64,000 nt of DNA from Parelaphostrongylus tenuis (lineage: Eukaryota > Nematoda > Chromadorea > Rhabditida > Metastrongylidae): assembly GCA_019055375.1 (NCBI GenBank), contig JAHQIW010000708.1, positions 215,258 through 279,257 on the forward strand, given 5' to 3'. The translations under genes and the position numbers were made by a program. Below, in pieces: positions 1 to 10,970 of this stretch. Below the pieces are notes generated by a model. It had not been told where the DNA came from. It worked only from the letters and a program-made list of their open reading frames with translations, and did not search any database. Every line of letters begins with the position of its first letter. Positions within the stretch are counted from its first letter, which is position 1.

Positions 1-1763
1 GATTAATTCATCAATCAACTGATTTTTATCAACAAATTAAGTTACAAGAATTTACGTAGAATGTAAGCAAATAGCAACAGCAAGCACTATTGTGCTAGAA
101 TTATGGAAGTCGTTCGATAAATGTCCCGTCGACTGTGTCGGGGAGAGACTCTGAGAGGAACACTCTTTCCATAATTACCTAGTAATTCCAAGGAAAACTA
201 CGCTCAGCCAGCATTCATCATGATGTCAATATGGAAAGAACGTGACAGATGATTTGCAAGCTGCACCTAAACCACATGGGAATCCGATTATTCCAGTCGA
301 TGCATGAGATGCTGGAGAGACAGCGAAACATCTAACAAGGATTGCAGATATTAGCACTCTTTGTGAAGACTGGCCACCCATGTAGATAAGTATATCGTAA
401 GTACGCCGATTTTCTAGAAGTTTTGAAGAAGAAATTGAAGTGAGCGCTGCTGAAACCTCGTCGTTTGTCTGAAAATTTTTTGTCCGTGGTTTTAATAATA
501 CTTCTTTTTCTGGCTAACGATACAATGTTAGGCCTCCATAATAGAAGCCTTTTATACTTTTGTAAGAGGTAAATTTGATGTTAGATATTAGGTCACAGGT
601 ATCAGTTCGATATTCATTTTCGTAGGAAAAATCTTATTCATCCATTAATCCTCCCATTTCACGACGAACAATGGCAAACATGAGAGGGCGATTCACGTAG
701 TATACTCGGAGACAAACATTACATCCACATCTTTGAAATAGTTTCATCCGAATTACTGTCTCACTCCACGGGGGCGGGTTAGTGAGTGGTTATGAATGCG
801 ATACAAGCAAGGTGATTAGCAATGCTGTGGTTTGAACCTCCCTCCAACACTCAAACAACGAACACCTTAGCAATCGCCTTAGCTCGATACCTTTGAGATT
901 TTAAGGACAATCGGCTAGATAAGCATTCTGCAACATCCATAAAGAAGGCGAAATCCTCAAGCAGCAGCCGAATGAACACGTTAAATATTCGAATAATCGT
1001 GAAAAAAATAGATTGTCTCAGTCCTTTTCTTGAAAAAACTACTAACGTGTTCTTGAGCATTTTGGCACAAATTAAGAGAAAACGACATAGAAAAAAGTGC
1101 GACTTTAACAGAAATAGCGCGGCTCCGAGCGCCATATTCACCGATGTTTGTGCTCAGATGAGGCATTCCGTCCATTGGACTTGCTCACTTAAATATCGAA
1201 ACCATTTGATATAGCAACTACTTTGTCAATACGTAAGCTCTCCTACTCCCCATTGCCAGCTGGCGATCAATATCCTCGTAAATGTCCTCGATAATTAACT
1301 AAAACGACAATGAGATACGAATGTATTAACCACAAAAAATCGATTAAACTATTGCGATTTACTTTTCGGAGAGAAGAATAGAACTATGTAATTTGGAAGC
1401 GAGCCAGTAATGAATGTCACTGAAATTCGATAAGAGCGAAGAGACGGCTCCGTCGTAAGAGTAGAGTGAAAGAAGGCAAACAAGCGGAGAATAAGCGTAT
1501 TAGGATCGAGGCCGAACCTCAAGCGATGAGAAACTATAGTCCTAGTATAGAGGAGGATTCATATGAAGGCATTTTTTGTCAAGTTATAGAAGATGATCAA
1601 CTTCTAGTCTAATGATGACATTTCAATGATGAATCATCGACAAGATCCGGTAATAATTTGTTGAAAAACGTCCACTTCCGGTCAATACAATACCGTTATC
1701 GCCATATAAACCAGCTGTTTCTCTAAAAAAAAATAACTTGGCAGTAATCTGTAAATGTTTGAA
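1..1763. other. No gene recognised
   Basis: AT-rich sequence with only short open frames that match no family I know. Around 770-850 there is a tRNA-like stretch (GTGAGTGGTTA followed about 40 bases later by TGGTTTGAACC), probably a decayed SINE head. Nothing else was found. Confidence 0.5.
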
Positions 1764-2040
1764 AGATGAAGCTCCTGGCATGGATCGATCCTTGACTAGT
1801 GCACCATATATTCGACTTCATCAGGTATCGTTATAGGTGGTCCGATGCACATCGGGCCTTCACAATGGCTCGCGGTGACCTATCGAAATCGAGTCAGTGT
1901 TGCCATCTTTCCAGACAAGTCTGGTATCATTTCGCAAACCCTGAAGGGATGGAAGCTTGGAGAGCCTTGGACGCGGGATCGAACCACTAACCCCACGTGT
2001 GTGTCGCAAAGCAGCTGTAACCACTGCGTCACACGCGTCC
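1764..2040 (-). repeat. SINE-A copy, degenerate, tRNA-derived
   Basis: This copy aligns by eye along its length with the better copies at 6451-6753 and 23510-23808. It starts on the plus strand with GATGAAGCTC (the 3' end of the element) and ends with ACCACTGCGTCACACGCG, the reverse complement of a tRNA-like A box. The element therefore reads on the minus strand. The open frames overlapping it are by-products of the repeat. Confidence 0.75.
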
Positions 2041-2222
2041 ATAGCAGCACTTCGTCCAAAGGTAAGGATTAATGTGCGGTATGAACTATCATAGGAATAA
2101 CTAGATATATGATATAAAATTGGACAAATAACACCCGTCGACGTGCCCATCCTTCCCACTCAAGACTATCGCGGCCTAAAATCTTCATCAGAATCCTGGT
2201 CGATACGTAAACAAAATGGAGG

Positions 2223-2610
2223 ATGAGTTGGCAATATTGGAGGCGCAGTCGAAAGGTCAATGCCGGGAGTATCCCATGTCCTGCAAACGGGAGAAAGGAT
2301 CCGAAGTTCCGATCTACCTCAACGATCAAAAGTCAAGGATGCCGTTCCATACTCCAAGCCATCAAAGATAGAATGGGCCACAGACGTCATGCGTTTTATC
2401 GACAACCGATGGACGAGAGCCGTTACCGACTGAATTCCTCAGGATACAAAACGCTCCATAGGAGAACCACCAACCGACGGTCCACTCTCTTCCTTAGAAG
2501 AAGCGAATCCCTAGAGCGAGGAGGACACACTGGCCTATTCTGGCACGCGATGGGGAAAAATGGAAGTGTTGCTGGTACTCGCTCGACGATGAACAAAACG
2601 ACAGATGATA
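2223..2610 (+). pseudogene. RTE-type reverse transcriptase, 3' fragment
   Basis: In the frame starting near 2283 the translation contains RSKVKDAV, then MRFIDNRWTRAVTD and a stop. This is the C-terminal tail of RTE-class endonuclease/reverse transcriptases that are abundant in hookworm genomes (the usual text is RSKVKDAV...IRWAGHVMRFNDNRWTRAVTDW). The same region occurs in better condition at 18440-18790. The copy is truncated on both sides, carries frameshifts and stops, and cannot encode an enzyme. Confidence 0.75.
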
Positions 2611-2689
2611 AACTACCATGTATTAGATCCTCTTATAAGTTTTGGCATAGAGCATTAAATACCAAATTTATCAACAAGAGTAAACAGAA

Positions 2690-2880
2690 CTGCATAATTT
2701 TGGTGTCCTTCAATTACGCATTTTCTTGCGAACATTGTGGTATACACTTGCCTATATTCGCTTTGAAATGGAGCTGTCGTGGGAAGAAATTCGCTTGCTA
2801 CTCACGCACGAATGACGCGCAGGGGAAAATGCTAGTGAAGCGGCGCGCAAGACTAACCCTTTGGAGAGGGTAGTTTATCA
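2690..2880 (+). pseudogene. Mariner transposase N-terminal fragment
   Basis: From 2771 the sequence reads MELSWEEIRLLLTHE, a stop, then ENASEAARK. This is the start of the mariner-type helix-turn-helix DNA-binding domain (family pattern: M...LR..ll.eF..G..A.eAar.I). About 60 bases upstream are shared with the inverted fragment at 3293-3690, so both come from one family. It is a dead fragment with an in-frame stop. Confidence 0.65.
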
Positions 2881-2884
2881 AGCG

Positions 2885-3240
2885 CACAGAGAAACTCGTG
2901 AGAGAAGCGCGATTTTCGTTATTCAAATAGGGTTATTCTCCATTTGTTAAGTAAAATCTTAGGCTTTTTTGTGTTACTCTGATACTCCATGATCTTCTAT
3001 ACATGGCCGAATGGTTTTCGTGCATATATAGGTATTCTCTAGGATAAAAACATTGTGTGCGAAACGTAGTCCTTCGCTCTTACAGCGTTTTTTGATAAAT
3101 TTTCAAGAAATTATTCACAGCAGCGAATTCTTCGAGATTTGGAAGATCGAAAGACTAGTGAGAGTTTGACGAAGAATTACATACAAGCCTCAGCCTAACA
3201 AGTAAAGCAAACTGGGTGTGAAACATAATTTTACTAACGC
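2885..3240 (+). repeat. Dispersed repeat D copy
   Basis: The segment around 2905-3050 (CGCGATTTTCGTTATTCAAA, later ATACTCCATGATCTTCTATAC) recurs with drift at 35440-35600, and parts recur near 16190, 30490, 39900, 52000 and 56660. It is non-coding. I could not define its ends or class; it may be a non-autonomous DNA transposon. Confidence 0.5.
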
Positions 3241-3292
3241 TGCTACAAAGTAATAAGGAGGCTTTTTTCAAAAATCAAACACTTTGCTAGAA

Positions 3293-3690
3293 TCATAGAG
3301 ATATAAAATTCTTTTGATTGATTATCAAGTATCCAGGAGTAATAATCTGTCCAGCGATAAAGACTTTCAAACAATCGTGTACCTCAGCTTGTACACGTCG
3401 TTTCTTAGGGGTTAATGGAGCTTCCTGTGGACGGCCTGAGCGCGACTGATCCTCCAGACTGTTCTCTTTAGCTTTGAACTTCGTGAGCCACTTCTTGGCC
3501 GTCCTTCCTGCAACCGTATCATTGCTCCAAGCTCCATTAATCTTGCGCGTCGCTTCATCAGCACTTTCCACTACGCGTCATTCCTGCATGAGTAGCAAGC
3601 TAATCTGTTTCCTTCACAGCCTCATCTTCAAGCGAATATAGGCAAATTGTATACCAAAATGTTCGCAAGAAAATGCGTAACTGAGCGATA
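3293..3690 (-). pseudogene. Mariner transposase N-terminal fragment
   Basis: The minus-strand frame 3571-3293 reads ADEATRKINGAWSNDTV, then KKWLTKFKAKENSLEDQ and RSGRPQEA. This is the classical paired helix-turn-helix region of mariner transposases, ending at the Ser-Gly-Arg-Pro linker. The catalytic domain is absent: after the linker the frame runs into unrelated sequence and stops at 3293. Upstream (3572-3690) the match to the copy at 2690-2880 continues with a frame break. It is a truncated, inactive relic. Confidence 0.75.
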
Positions 3691-4477
3691 CCAGAAGCAT
3701 GCAAATCGAGTAATCGGATATGGTATGGTATGTGCGTTTAAGCTCTGACAAAGGCGTTATCGTAGAAACGTCAACCATCAGATTTTGACCAAAGAGAAGT
3801 ACTAACCTCGTGTAAGTTTTAATTCTGACAAAGATGGCAGTTCGCAAAGAATTTTACATTTCTTTACTTATACCGAGGTTTAAAAAGTCAGACTTTTGAG
3901 GTACTGTGGAACGAACTTATATATATAGTTTCTTTGATACAAAAAACTTTAGGACGATCATTACCTCGTTCTCACTATATCTGAGAAAAAATAGAAGAGC
4001 TCAGCAGGTAGATCCAATAAGACGGACACCCTGTTTCAACGGCACCAAACCATTCTATGTGAACTGCCGCAAATTTGTATAATATAATTTCCCGTTTCAT
4101 AGTGATTCGCCTAAAAATCCCCACCAAAAACTATGTGGTACATGATAGGTTATTTTCGGTTCCCTAAATTAAGTGGTGCCCAACTCCACCAGAGCTCATC
4201 GAGCCATTCAAAAGTGTCCAAGGGTCACGAGAACCCTGACCGCGCTGATTGAGATCATACACATCACAAGTACATCTGTGACTAAAGCAGAGAACCCTGA
4301 TGGCTCATGTAAGACCCGTGATGTTGCCAGGGGTTATTCAAAACTATAAGCAACAGCTCTAATCCGCGAAACCTGCAATATTCTGATGAAACATTGCCAA
4401 TCGACTATTTTGAGACCTCAATCAAGATTGATACATCCTCACAGCATATTCTAATCCTTTCATCAGGTCTGTTATGG
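3691..4477. other. No gene recognised
   Basis: No exon-like frame with splice sites and no family match was seen here. The only open frame of note (3614-3847, minus) is mostly the flank of the mariner fragment. Confidence 0.45.
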
Positions 4478-4615
4478 CACTTATAAAGTGCTAGAAATAT
4501 GATTCGGCCTGTCAACCCATCAGCAGCACGATGCCTTTCGGTCCAGTCACTTCCTCGTAAGGGGCTATACCTCCCACATAGGAAGGTATCGACACCGAAT
4601 TATTCAACTATTTCT
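4478..4615 (-). repeat. Hammerhead-family repeat, strongly decayed
   Basis: The segment holds CATCAGCAGCAC near 4519 and GGAAGGTATCGACACCGAAT near 4582. These correspond in order to CATCAGCAGCACC and GGAATCGACGCCGAGCAAT of the copy at 58540-58620. The intervening ribozyme core is no longer recognisable. It is listed only as a distant member of the family described at 17050. Confidence 0.4.
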
Positions 4616-4856
4616 AACAATATATGAAAATACTGTTTAGCCAAAAGTATGAACACTAGCCACCGGAAGTGCGCAACCATAAGGATGAGTAGAACGTTGC
4701 GACGATTATTATCTGGTCGAAACTTGATATAAACCTTTCCCTGGTTTATCAGAGATGTTTGCTAAGCATGTGGGAGGCTAGAGAACTCTCAAAGACTTCC
4801 ACACCCATTAAGAAAGATCAGATAGATAAAGCAATAAAATCAAGCCGAGGCGATAA

Positions 4857-5200
4857 GTGAGTAAATGGTGGTGCACATTGTCAGGAAGCAATGTGCTGGT
4901 TCTGCCTCCTCCCACAACACTCTCTTGTGATCACCTAGGAACACCCTGGCCAAACTACCGTCAGGATTGCAAAGAGGTGTGCCCGAGTGCCCGACCAGTA
5001 TTCTACGACTTTCACAAAAGAAAGACTAACTTCTCAAGAAGCAGTCGAGATGACAAGGGGAATACTGGAAGACCTTTGTGAAGGATGAAAGCAACGAAAC
5101 GAATCTAGAAGCACTGAATCCGCACGATAAAGTGTGATAACGCGTCGTATGAATAGATGAAATTAGAAGAAATAGAACCAAGCGTCAGCTATCCAAACCC
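4857..5200 (+). repeat. Dispersed repeat E copy 1
   Basis: The sequence GATTGCAAAGAGGTGTGCCC followed by CCAGTATTCTACGACTTTCA parallels GATTGTAAAGAGACTCGCTC and CTAGTATTCTACGCCATTCA at 9503-9540. The similarity runs through the flanks (AATCCGCACGATAA versus GATCCGCACAGTTG). It is probably a fragment of a retroelement, but no enzymatic motif is visible, so the class is unknown. Confidence 0.45.
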
Positions 5201-5560
5201 AAAAACAAACTCAAGGGGTCGAAAAAGATAAGCACAAACGAATCACTTCATATCTAGATGAAACATGATAGGTTGGTTCGAATGCTGAGAAAAGACTTCT
5301 CATGCTTAGTTAGCAATAAATATCAAAACAAAGAACACCTTTACAACTTAATTTATCTCGTCATCGACATTTTCTGCTATCTTAATTAGCCAAAAACAAT
5401 ATTATCACAATACTGACCAAGTTTGAAACAATAAACAATATACAAAATCATCGTGGACACTAATCTCCATTGCTGGGAAGAAAAACACGAGGTAAACCGG
5501 GAAAGTCGAAGGGGTGGATTTTTTGATACAAACTTACAAATCTGAGAAAGCGAAATGTGG

Positions 5561-6761
5561 TTAGTATTTGAGCAAAAAGGTATACTTGCTGCGCTTAGAG
5601 ACTAAAAGAAAACCCATCTGTACACATAGAAAAATCATTCCGAGGGTAATAAGAAACAGATAGATTAACAATGCATAAAATCGACTACATAACCATAGAA
5701 TGGAAAAGGATACTCGGAATTTTCCAGAATTAGAGACGGATTCTACCCGCAGAAGTCCGTAGCCGACATCGTAAACTCCCATTCTAAAACGAAATAAAAA
5801 ATATCGATCTAAATACGTCGAGTGGTAGGCTAAAAATTCGATCCCAAGAATCACAGCAGGAAAAGTTCTCAACCACCTGTAGGAGCATGTGGGACTCTGA
5901 AATTCGATGGTCATGTCCTGTCCTACAGTGGTAATTGCCTCTTGAATTTCGAAAACATTTGTAAGATCGGTAAAATTCGCCACAACACCATTACTTCGGT
6001 GAAGCTGGTAGAAAGACGCCTAAAGATACATTTAGTAAGGAAACTACCAAGAATGCAGACAACATATTCTCAAAATATAGAATGTAAGAAATACAATTAA
6101 GAATTCCAAGAAAGAGGACGCACTGTATATCTGTAGAAGTGTACCTACAACTATTTTTACTGAAACGTTGTGATTCTAAAAGTCCCTTCCACCCCTGTGG
6201 TTCATTAGAGATAGGTGTGATATAAAAAAATTAGAAATATCATATATAGTATCTAAGTAGGTATAAATATATTATGAACCATGAGATAAGTCCTCAAGAT
6301 TTACAGACGTTAACTTAAGAACAATCCTGCTGTGCTGAGCGACCAAATAGTTGTAGGAATTCACCCACATATTATTGACATATATATATATATATATATA
6401 TTTATTTATTTATTTATTTATATATATATATATGTAAAAAAATATATATAAAGGATAAAGGATAAAGCTCTCGGCGTTGATCAATCCCTGAGGGATGCGC
6501 CATGCATTCGACTTCAATTTTTAACTTCGTTTGAGGTGATTGAATGCATATCTAGCCCTTACAATGACTCGCGGTGGCCTCCGCTGAACCGAGTCAATGC
6601 TGCTTATCCTCCCAGACAAGTCTGAGACCTGTCTGGTACCAATTTACCGACCCCGGAGGGATGGATGGCTTGGTGAGCCATGAGCGCGAGATCGAACCAG
6701 TGACCTCGAGTGCGACGCAGGGCACCTCTAACCACTGCGCCACATGCGCTCGCATATATAT

Positions 6762-6797
<36 letters not shown>

Positions 6798-9700
6798 GAA
6801 GCATATATACATGTACATGTACATGAATACATATATATATATATGTATATATGTACATATATATACATATATGTGTATATATACGAAGTTCACAATGCAG
6901 TTCAAGAATAGTACACTATTCAGGGCGATCAGAAAACTGGTACTTCTGCAAAAACGAAAAAGGAAAATTCATCCGATAAAAACTAACTTTGTGATCATGG
7001 CCGCTTAAAATTAGATCCGGCTTGAGTGCTTCTGCCTGAAAATCCGATTTTCTTAGGAAAAAAGTTGAAACTGTAAAAAAATGAAATCCACTTCATCGTG
7101 AAACTAACCATTTTTTCTGGGTCATGATATGAAGAATAGCCAAACGAGATATGACTCAAAACAACGTTCAAATTAGGAAAAGCGGACGACTCCGAAATTT
7201 TATGGACTTCACCATTCATAAGGTTGACCTACAACGAATCTAAAATATTAGTCTTGAAACAATACAGCTCTGCTCCGTAAATTTTATAGATATTTAACTG
7301 CAGTTTATTCTTTGTTAGCCAACATGAGGTTTTTACAATACATTTCGTTTTAACGGCTAATGTTTCAACGATTTTGCCTTCCTTAGAGTTTGGAAAATTA
7401 GGTTGTCTACATCCAGCCAACGAAACACTTTCATCACTTCAACAGACAAATCACCAGACCTAGATTTCAATCGCATCAAGGACAAAAATCAATCTTCAAC
7501 ATACTCGCCGCTTTTTACCAGTCTTCAACTGAGTTGTCCGATTGAAGACCAACCCTATAGGTCACGCAGACTGCTAATGCATCCCAAATCAAAATAACAG
7601 TAAAGAGAAATAAGCCGAGGCGAAGCAAACGACAATCAACAACTAATCACTCTTAAAAAACGCCACGTTGGGTGATCTATTCACCCAACGTAGAATGCAA
7701 TTTATAAGGCGACGATTCTCTCTAACAGTATAACACGAGTAGCCGAATGGTAGTGGTTTTGATTAGGGGTGCGAGAAAGTCGAAACATACGTCCACCACT
7801 CGAGGTGCTATACCGGACTTCTGAAAGGCTTAAAAAATTCTATCAGGTCGAATTTTGCATTTCTAAGCAAGGTATGAAAATAGTCGACTGAAAGTGTCAA
7901 AAAACAGTCTTCTGCACTGTGGGCCTAGGCTATAAAACTTTGAGACTATTACAGACTTGTACTTATATAATGTACTGGAGATGATCGACCGACTGGGTTG
8001 TGGACAACCTGATTCTTCCAGGCTCAAAAGAAGGCAAAATCACCGGAACGTCAGCTGCTAAAAAGAAATTCGACAACCTCATGTTTGGTTTTTGAGGAAA
8101 AAATCGGGCGTTATTGAAGGACACCGAGGTTAACAGATAGTCGGTCTTAGGAATTTGTCAATTTTAATAGCTTACTTCAGTTAAGATCAAATGGTTGAAC
8201 AGCGTAGATGCTGGAAAGGAGTTCGAGAAAGTGTTCCGGAAACGGGTCGTCAAAACACTCTGTACCGGTTCCATTTCACCACCGACGTCATTATCACCAC
8301 TTATGAAGATTTTCTGACACAGAATAGCCGTAAACACGTAAGTTTTCGTTAACCTAAACAGACAACTTACAGGGCTTTCGGAATAGAAAAATATGTTTTT
8401 GAATCGTGACAACGTCCACTCAATTTCGGATTCACTGGCCTCAACACCTTCGTCAAATAAATCTCCAAGGAACACTATCAGATCGGGCTTTGTGACCGAT
8501 ACTGCGTGTGAAAATCCTTTTGAGAGAAATCTGCAAATTTGTTCATCAAATACTAGCAACAATAGCATTTTCATCTCTCATAAATGTGAAATCGTCCAAT
8601 TTTTAACTTAGGAAATATAACTCTCTTTCGCTGTTTTCGACTGCAATGCGGGAAAACGATTGGTGTAGTGGAAGAATCCTCTCCTGGTAATGGCGCAATG
8701 AAGGTTCATCTCCGGCCTGAGGTTCACTTTACTATTTAATCGAGCCGTCTTCACAGTGTTTCTGTTTCACTGTGCGGATGCCAGTACTTCAAGCATTCAA
8801 TTCGTTTATTCCGTCACCTTCGTTGAGTCGTAGAATCGTGCTATCTCGAGAAGAGCGTGGCTATGGCGCTCCGCAGGGCGTTCGTTATTGATTGCCAGAG
8901 AAGGTTGAGGGCCGGATAGACCGCGCGAGCCGCGACGAGAATCTCAACCATTCGGCCACGGCTCTTCGTTCTTTTCGCCTGACGATCAAAGTTTTGCAAA
9001 TCACTCAGCATTCGTGGGTATCGATAGGACATATTTTCGATGACGCTTAATGTATGCATAGTATAACATGAATACTTCAACGTCAAACAATTATGTGTTA
9101 GTTTACGGTGGCAAATCTATTAGATAAAAACACTGGATTCACATAACTTTTTCAAGGCAACAAAGATTTTATTGACTAGGACAAGATGCCTTGTTGGTTG
9201 GCGGTTGATACAGATGTACGATCGAAATTCGATTCTCTCAACCAGCTATAGAACCTTTGGAAATTGTGGAATCACCAAAACATATCGGGATGCTCATCCA
9301 GATCTACAAGACTTTGAGATGTCTCGACACTGTAAATCCAGTATTATGGGGGGATCAACAATATACTATTCACCTATGTTCTTGAAGAAGTGGTTGTTAT
9401 GCTCTTGCGGCGCTCGTGGGGTTGGGCTCCACCCCCCCACCCCAGCTCTCTCCGGCGGTCAACAAGGCCCTATGGAACGTCACAGCAAGGCTATCCTCGA
9501 GATTGTAAAGAGACTCGCTCGACTAGTATTCTACGCCATTCAAGAAGAAGACGAAAAAAAAAAACGATTTGAATGTTAGAATCACTGGGATCCGCACAGT
9601 TGAAATAAAACACTGTGATGACGGACCAAATAAACTGAAGTAAGGTGATGCAAAGTTTTCAAAAAAGACCAAATATTCTTAAGCAGATGACGAATCCACA

Positions 9701-10634
9701 GATGAAACACTCCAAAATATCTTAGATCCACTCAATGGGTTAGATAAAGAAAACAGATCCAAAGTATCAAAAAAAAGTTCATAATCTAATAACATTTTTC
9801 CGAAACTCTTTTGAATCTGTTATGGCACAAAGTACTGGACACGTGTTTCCCCGCTACAAGCTCACTAGTAGCATGGTGCCATTCGACACAGCCAATCCCT
9901 TGCAGGTGGATATACCCCTTACTTATAAGAGAATTGACGACAAATTATTTGATTCACAAAAAAACAGCATTGCCGTAAAATTCGTCGTTTTTCAAGCTAT
10001 TTCACTGAATTTTTGTTCAAGCGTTCCTTCCTAACGATTCATTTTAAGCCCTACCAGTAGAATGTGCCTAAGCAAACATTAGAACAAATAATTCGACGTT
10101 GAACTTATGGATTTGTAGAATTCAAAATTCTACGAATTCTATAAGCATTTATATTGTTAGAAGTGATTAAATATCTAGGGGGCCTTTGCAATGGTTCGCG
10201 GTGGCCTACCAACGCATCAAATCCGTGCTGCTATCATCCCAGACAGGTCTGGTACCAATTTGCCAAACTCAGAGAGATTGAAAGTTTGGTGAGCCTTGGA
10301 CGTGACATCGAGCCAAGGACCTTCTGTCTGACACAGGGCATCTCTAACCATTACGTCACAAGAGCTCTACAGATTATAAGACAAGCGCACAAATAGCGAA
10401 AGAGAATCCAGAGAAAAATGTGTAACTAAGAACTCTTAGATTCTCACCTATCGCAATCCCATCGTGTCAGTGGACCAATCATGTGATTCTCATTTCTGAA
10501 TCCAACTAACTGTGGATCCGCAACAATGAGTATTCCCAAAGATTCTAACGAATTCGACTGCGGTATATTCCAGAAAAGTCTCCAGTAGTAATAATTAAGA
10601 GATTCTCCCCAAACAATGGCAAGCACCAGTGCGA
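5561..10634 (-). CDS. Cdc1/MPPE1-type membrane metallophosphoesterase (PGAP5-like), 5' end missing
   Basis: Seven minus-strand exons join in frame: 10634-10448, 8530-8371, 8313-8176, 7228-7109, 7035-6988, 6019-5877 and 5783-5561 (stop TAA at 5561-5563), about 340 codons. Each junction has GT/AG signals (donors GTGAGA, GTAAGT, GTAAGC, GTTAGT, GTTAGT, GTGGTT). Order of features: a hydrophobic anchor (ALVLAIVWG then NYYYWRLFW), [45 protein letters not shown], then a C-terminal membrane span ending near the last 30 residues. This is the metallophosphoesterase order of human MPPE1/PGAP5 and yeast Cdc1, which remodel GPI-anchor ethanolamine phosphates in the early secretory pathway. Human PGAP5 has 396 residues, so roughly 50 N-terminal residues and the start codon are missing; the first exon should lie above 10634. 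The usual GN(H/N)D motif reads GDND here. Introns hold SINEs, repeat E and microsatellites. The family call is firm; exact function is inferred. Confidence 0.88.
6380..6436. repeat. AT and TTTA microsatellite
   Basis: The stretch is about 20 bases of alternating TA, then TTTATTTATTTA, then TA again. It lies in the sixth intron of the phosphoesterase gene, next to the SINE at 6451. Confidence 0.95.
6451..6753 (-). repeat. SINE-A copy, full length, tRNA-derived
   Basis: Read on the minus strand, the element begins near 6753 with GCGCATGTGGCGCAGTGGTT, a good Pol III A box (TGGCGCAGTGG). About 45 bases later it has GGTTCGATCTC, a good B box. The roughly 200-base tRNA-unrelated body ends in tandem TTTATCC units (plus strand AAGGATAAAGGATAAAG at 6451-6467). 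This is the architecture of a tRNA-derived SINE. The copy at 23510-23808 is nearly identical. It is flanked by AT microsatellites, so no target duplication can be read. The overlapping open frames on both strands are repeat-derived. Confidence 0.88.
6754..6885. repeat. AT-rich microsatellite (TA, TATG, TACA)
   Basis: Alternating TA with interspersed ATGTACATG and ACATATATATG units, about 130 bases, abutting the tRNA-like head of the SINE at 6451-6753. It lies inside an intron of the phosphoesterase gene. Confidence 0.9.
7700..8100. other. Intron with short tRNA-like and dispersed motif
   Basis: This part of the 7229-8175 intron holds a stretch at 7738-7800 (GAGTAGCCGAATGGTAGTGG) resembling a tRNA A-box region. 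It also holds one copy of the short dispersed motif G at 8025-8072 (AAGGCAAAATCACCGGAACG then TCAGCTG). I see no coding potential. Confidence 0.45.
8655..9085. repeat. SINE-like fragments in intron
   Basis: At 8660-8715 (GTGTAGTGGAAGAATCC ... GGTTCATCTCC) there is an A-box and B-box-like pair on the plus strand. At 8985-9030 the SINE tail seen elsewhere (TTTTGCAAATCACTCAGCAT then GTGGGTAT) appears. The minus-strand frame 9086-8841 is built on this repeat. All of it lies in the first detected intron of the phosphoesterase gene. Confidence 0.5.
9385..9700 (+). repeat. Dispersed repeat E copy 2
   Basis: This is the second copy of the repeat described at 4857-5200, including the CTAGTATTCTACG core at 9523-9535. 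It contains a short poly-C and poly-A run. Retroelement origin is a guess from its codable but unrecognised text. Confidence 0.45.
10176..10370 (-). repeat. SINE-A copy, truncated at its 3' end
   Basis: The sequence CAATGGTTCGCGGTGGCCTA, then CCCAGACAGGTCTGGTACCA, then ACATCGAGCCAAGGACC and CTAACCATTACGTCACA matches the tRNA-proximal two thirds of SINE-A. The 3' third (AAAGCTCTCGG end) is absent. It lies in the first detected intron of the phosphoesterase gene, about 80 bases from the exon at 10448. Confidence 0.75.
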
Positions 10635-10817
10635 CTGCAAATATTTATTAAAATTGAAAAGAACAGTTTAAGATGCCTTTTTTAAACTTGGAAATGTTCA
10701 AAAATCAAGTAAGACATCGAACGTTCAACTACGATGAAACTTGTGATCTACAGCAATTACTTGATTTACCGCTCTTGTAACAGTCTTATGGTGCAGTAAT
10801 ATAGGTCCAAGGATGCT

Positions 10818-10970
10818 GAATGGCATGAGAAGTATTCGATCCCAGACGGGAGTTGAACCCGCGTTTAAGCCATTACAGGGCCCATGCTTCCACTATACCA
10901 CCGCGGTCATCGCTCTGCTGCCACTCCTTTTTCGATAACATCGTAATCCTGCCTGCCAAAAGGTCGCTAA
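10818..10970 (-). repeat. SINE-B copy, tRNA-derived
   Basis: On the minus strand: GACCGCGGTGGTATAGTGGA (A-box-like TGGTATAGTGG), then CGCGGGTTCAACTCCCG (B-box-like GGTTCAACTCC). The first bases are preceded by CACTCCTTTTTCGATAAC and ATCGTA on the plus strand, which recur in the copies at 16000 and 41880. The acceptor-stem halves do not pair, so this is a tRNA-derived repeat and not a tRNA gene. Confidence 0.7.

Noticed and set aside
2223..2873. 216-codon plus-strand frame
   Set aside because: It is an out-of-frame reading over the RTE and mariner fragments, whose true frames are different.
6594..6905. Open frames of 84-103 codons on the minus strand and 74 on the plus strand
   Set aside because: They are translations of the SINE-A copy and its flanking TA microsatellites.
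10818..10895. Possible tRNA gene on the minus strand
   Set aside because: A- and B-box-like sequences are present, but the acceptor stem halves do not pair and the same segment recurs at 16.0 and 41.9 kb, so it was called a SINE.
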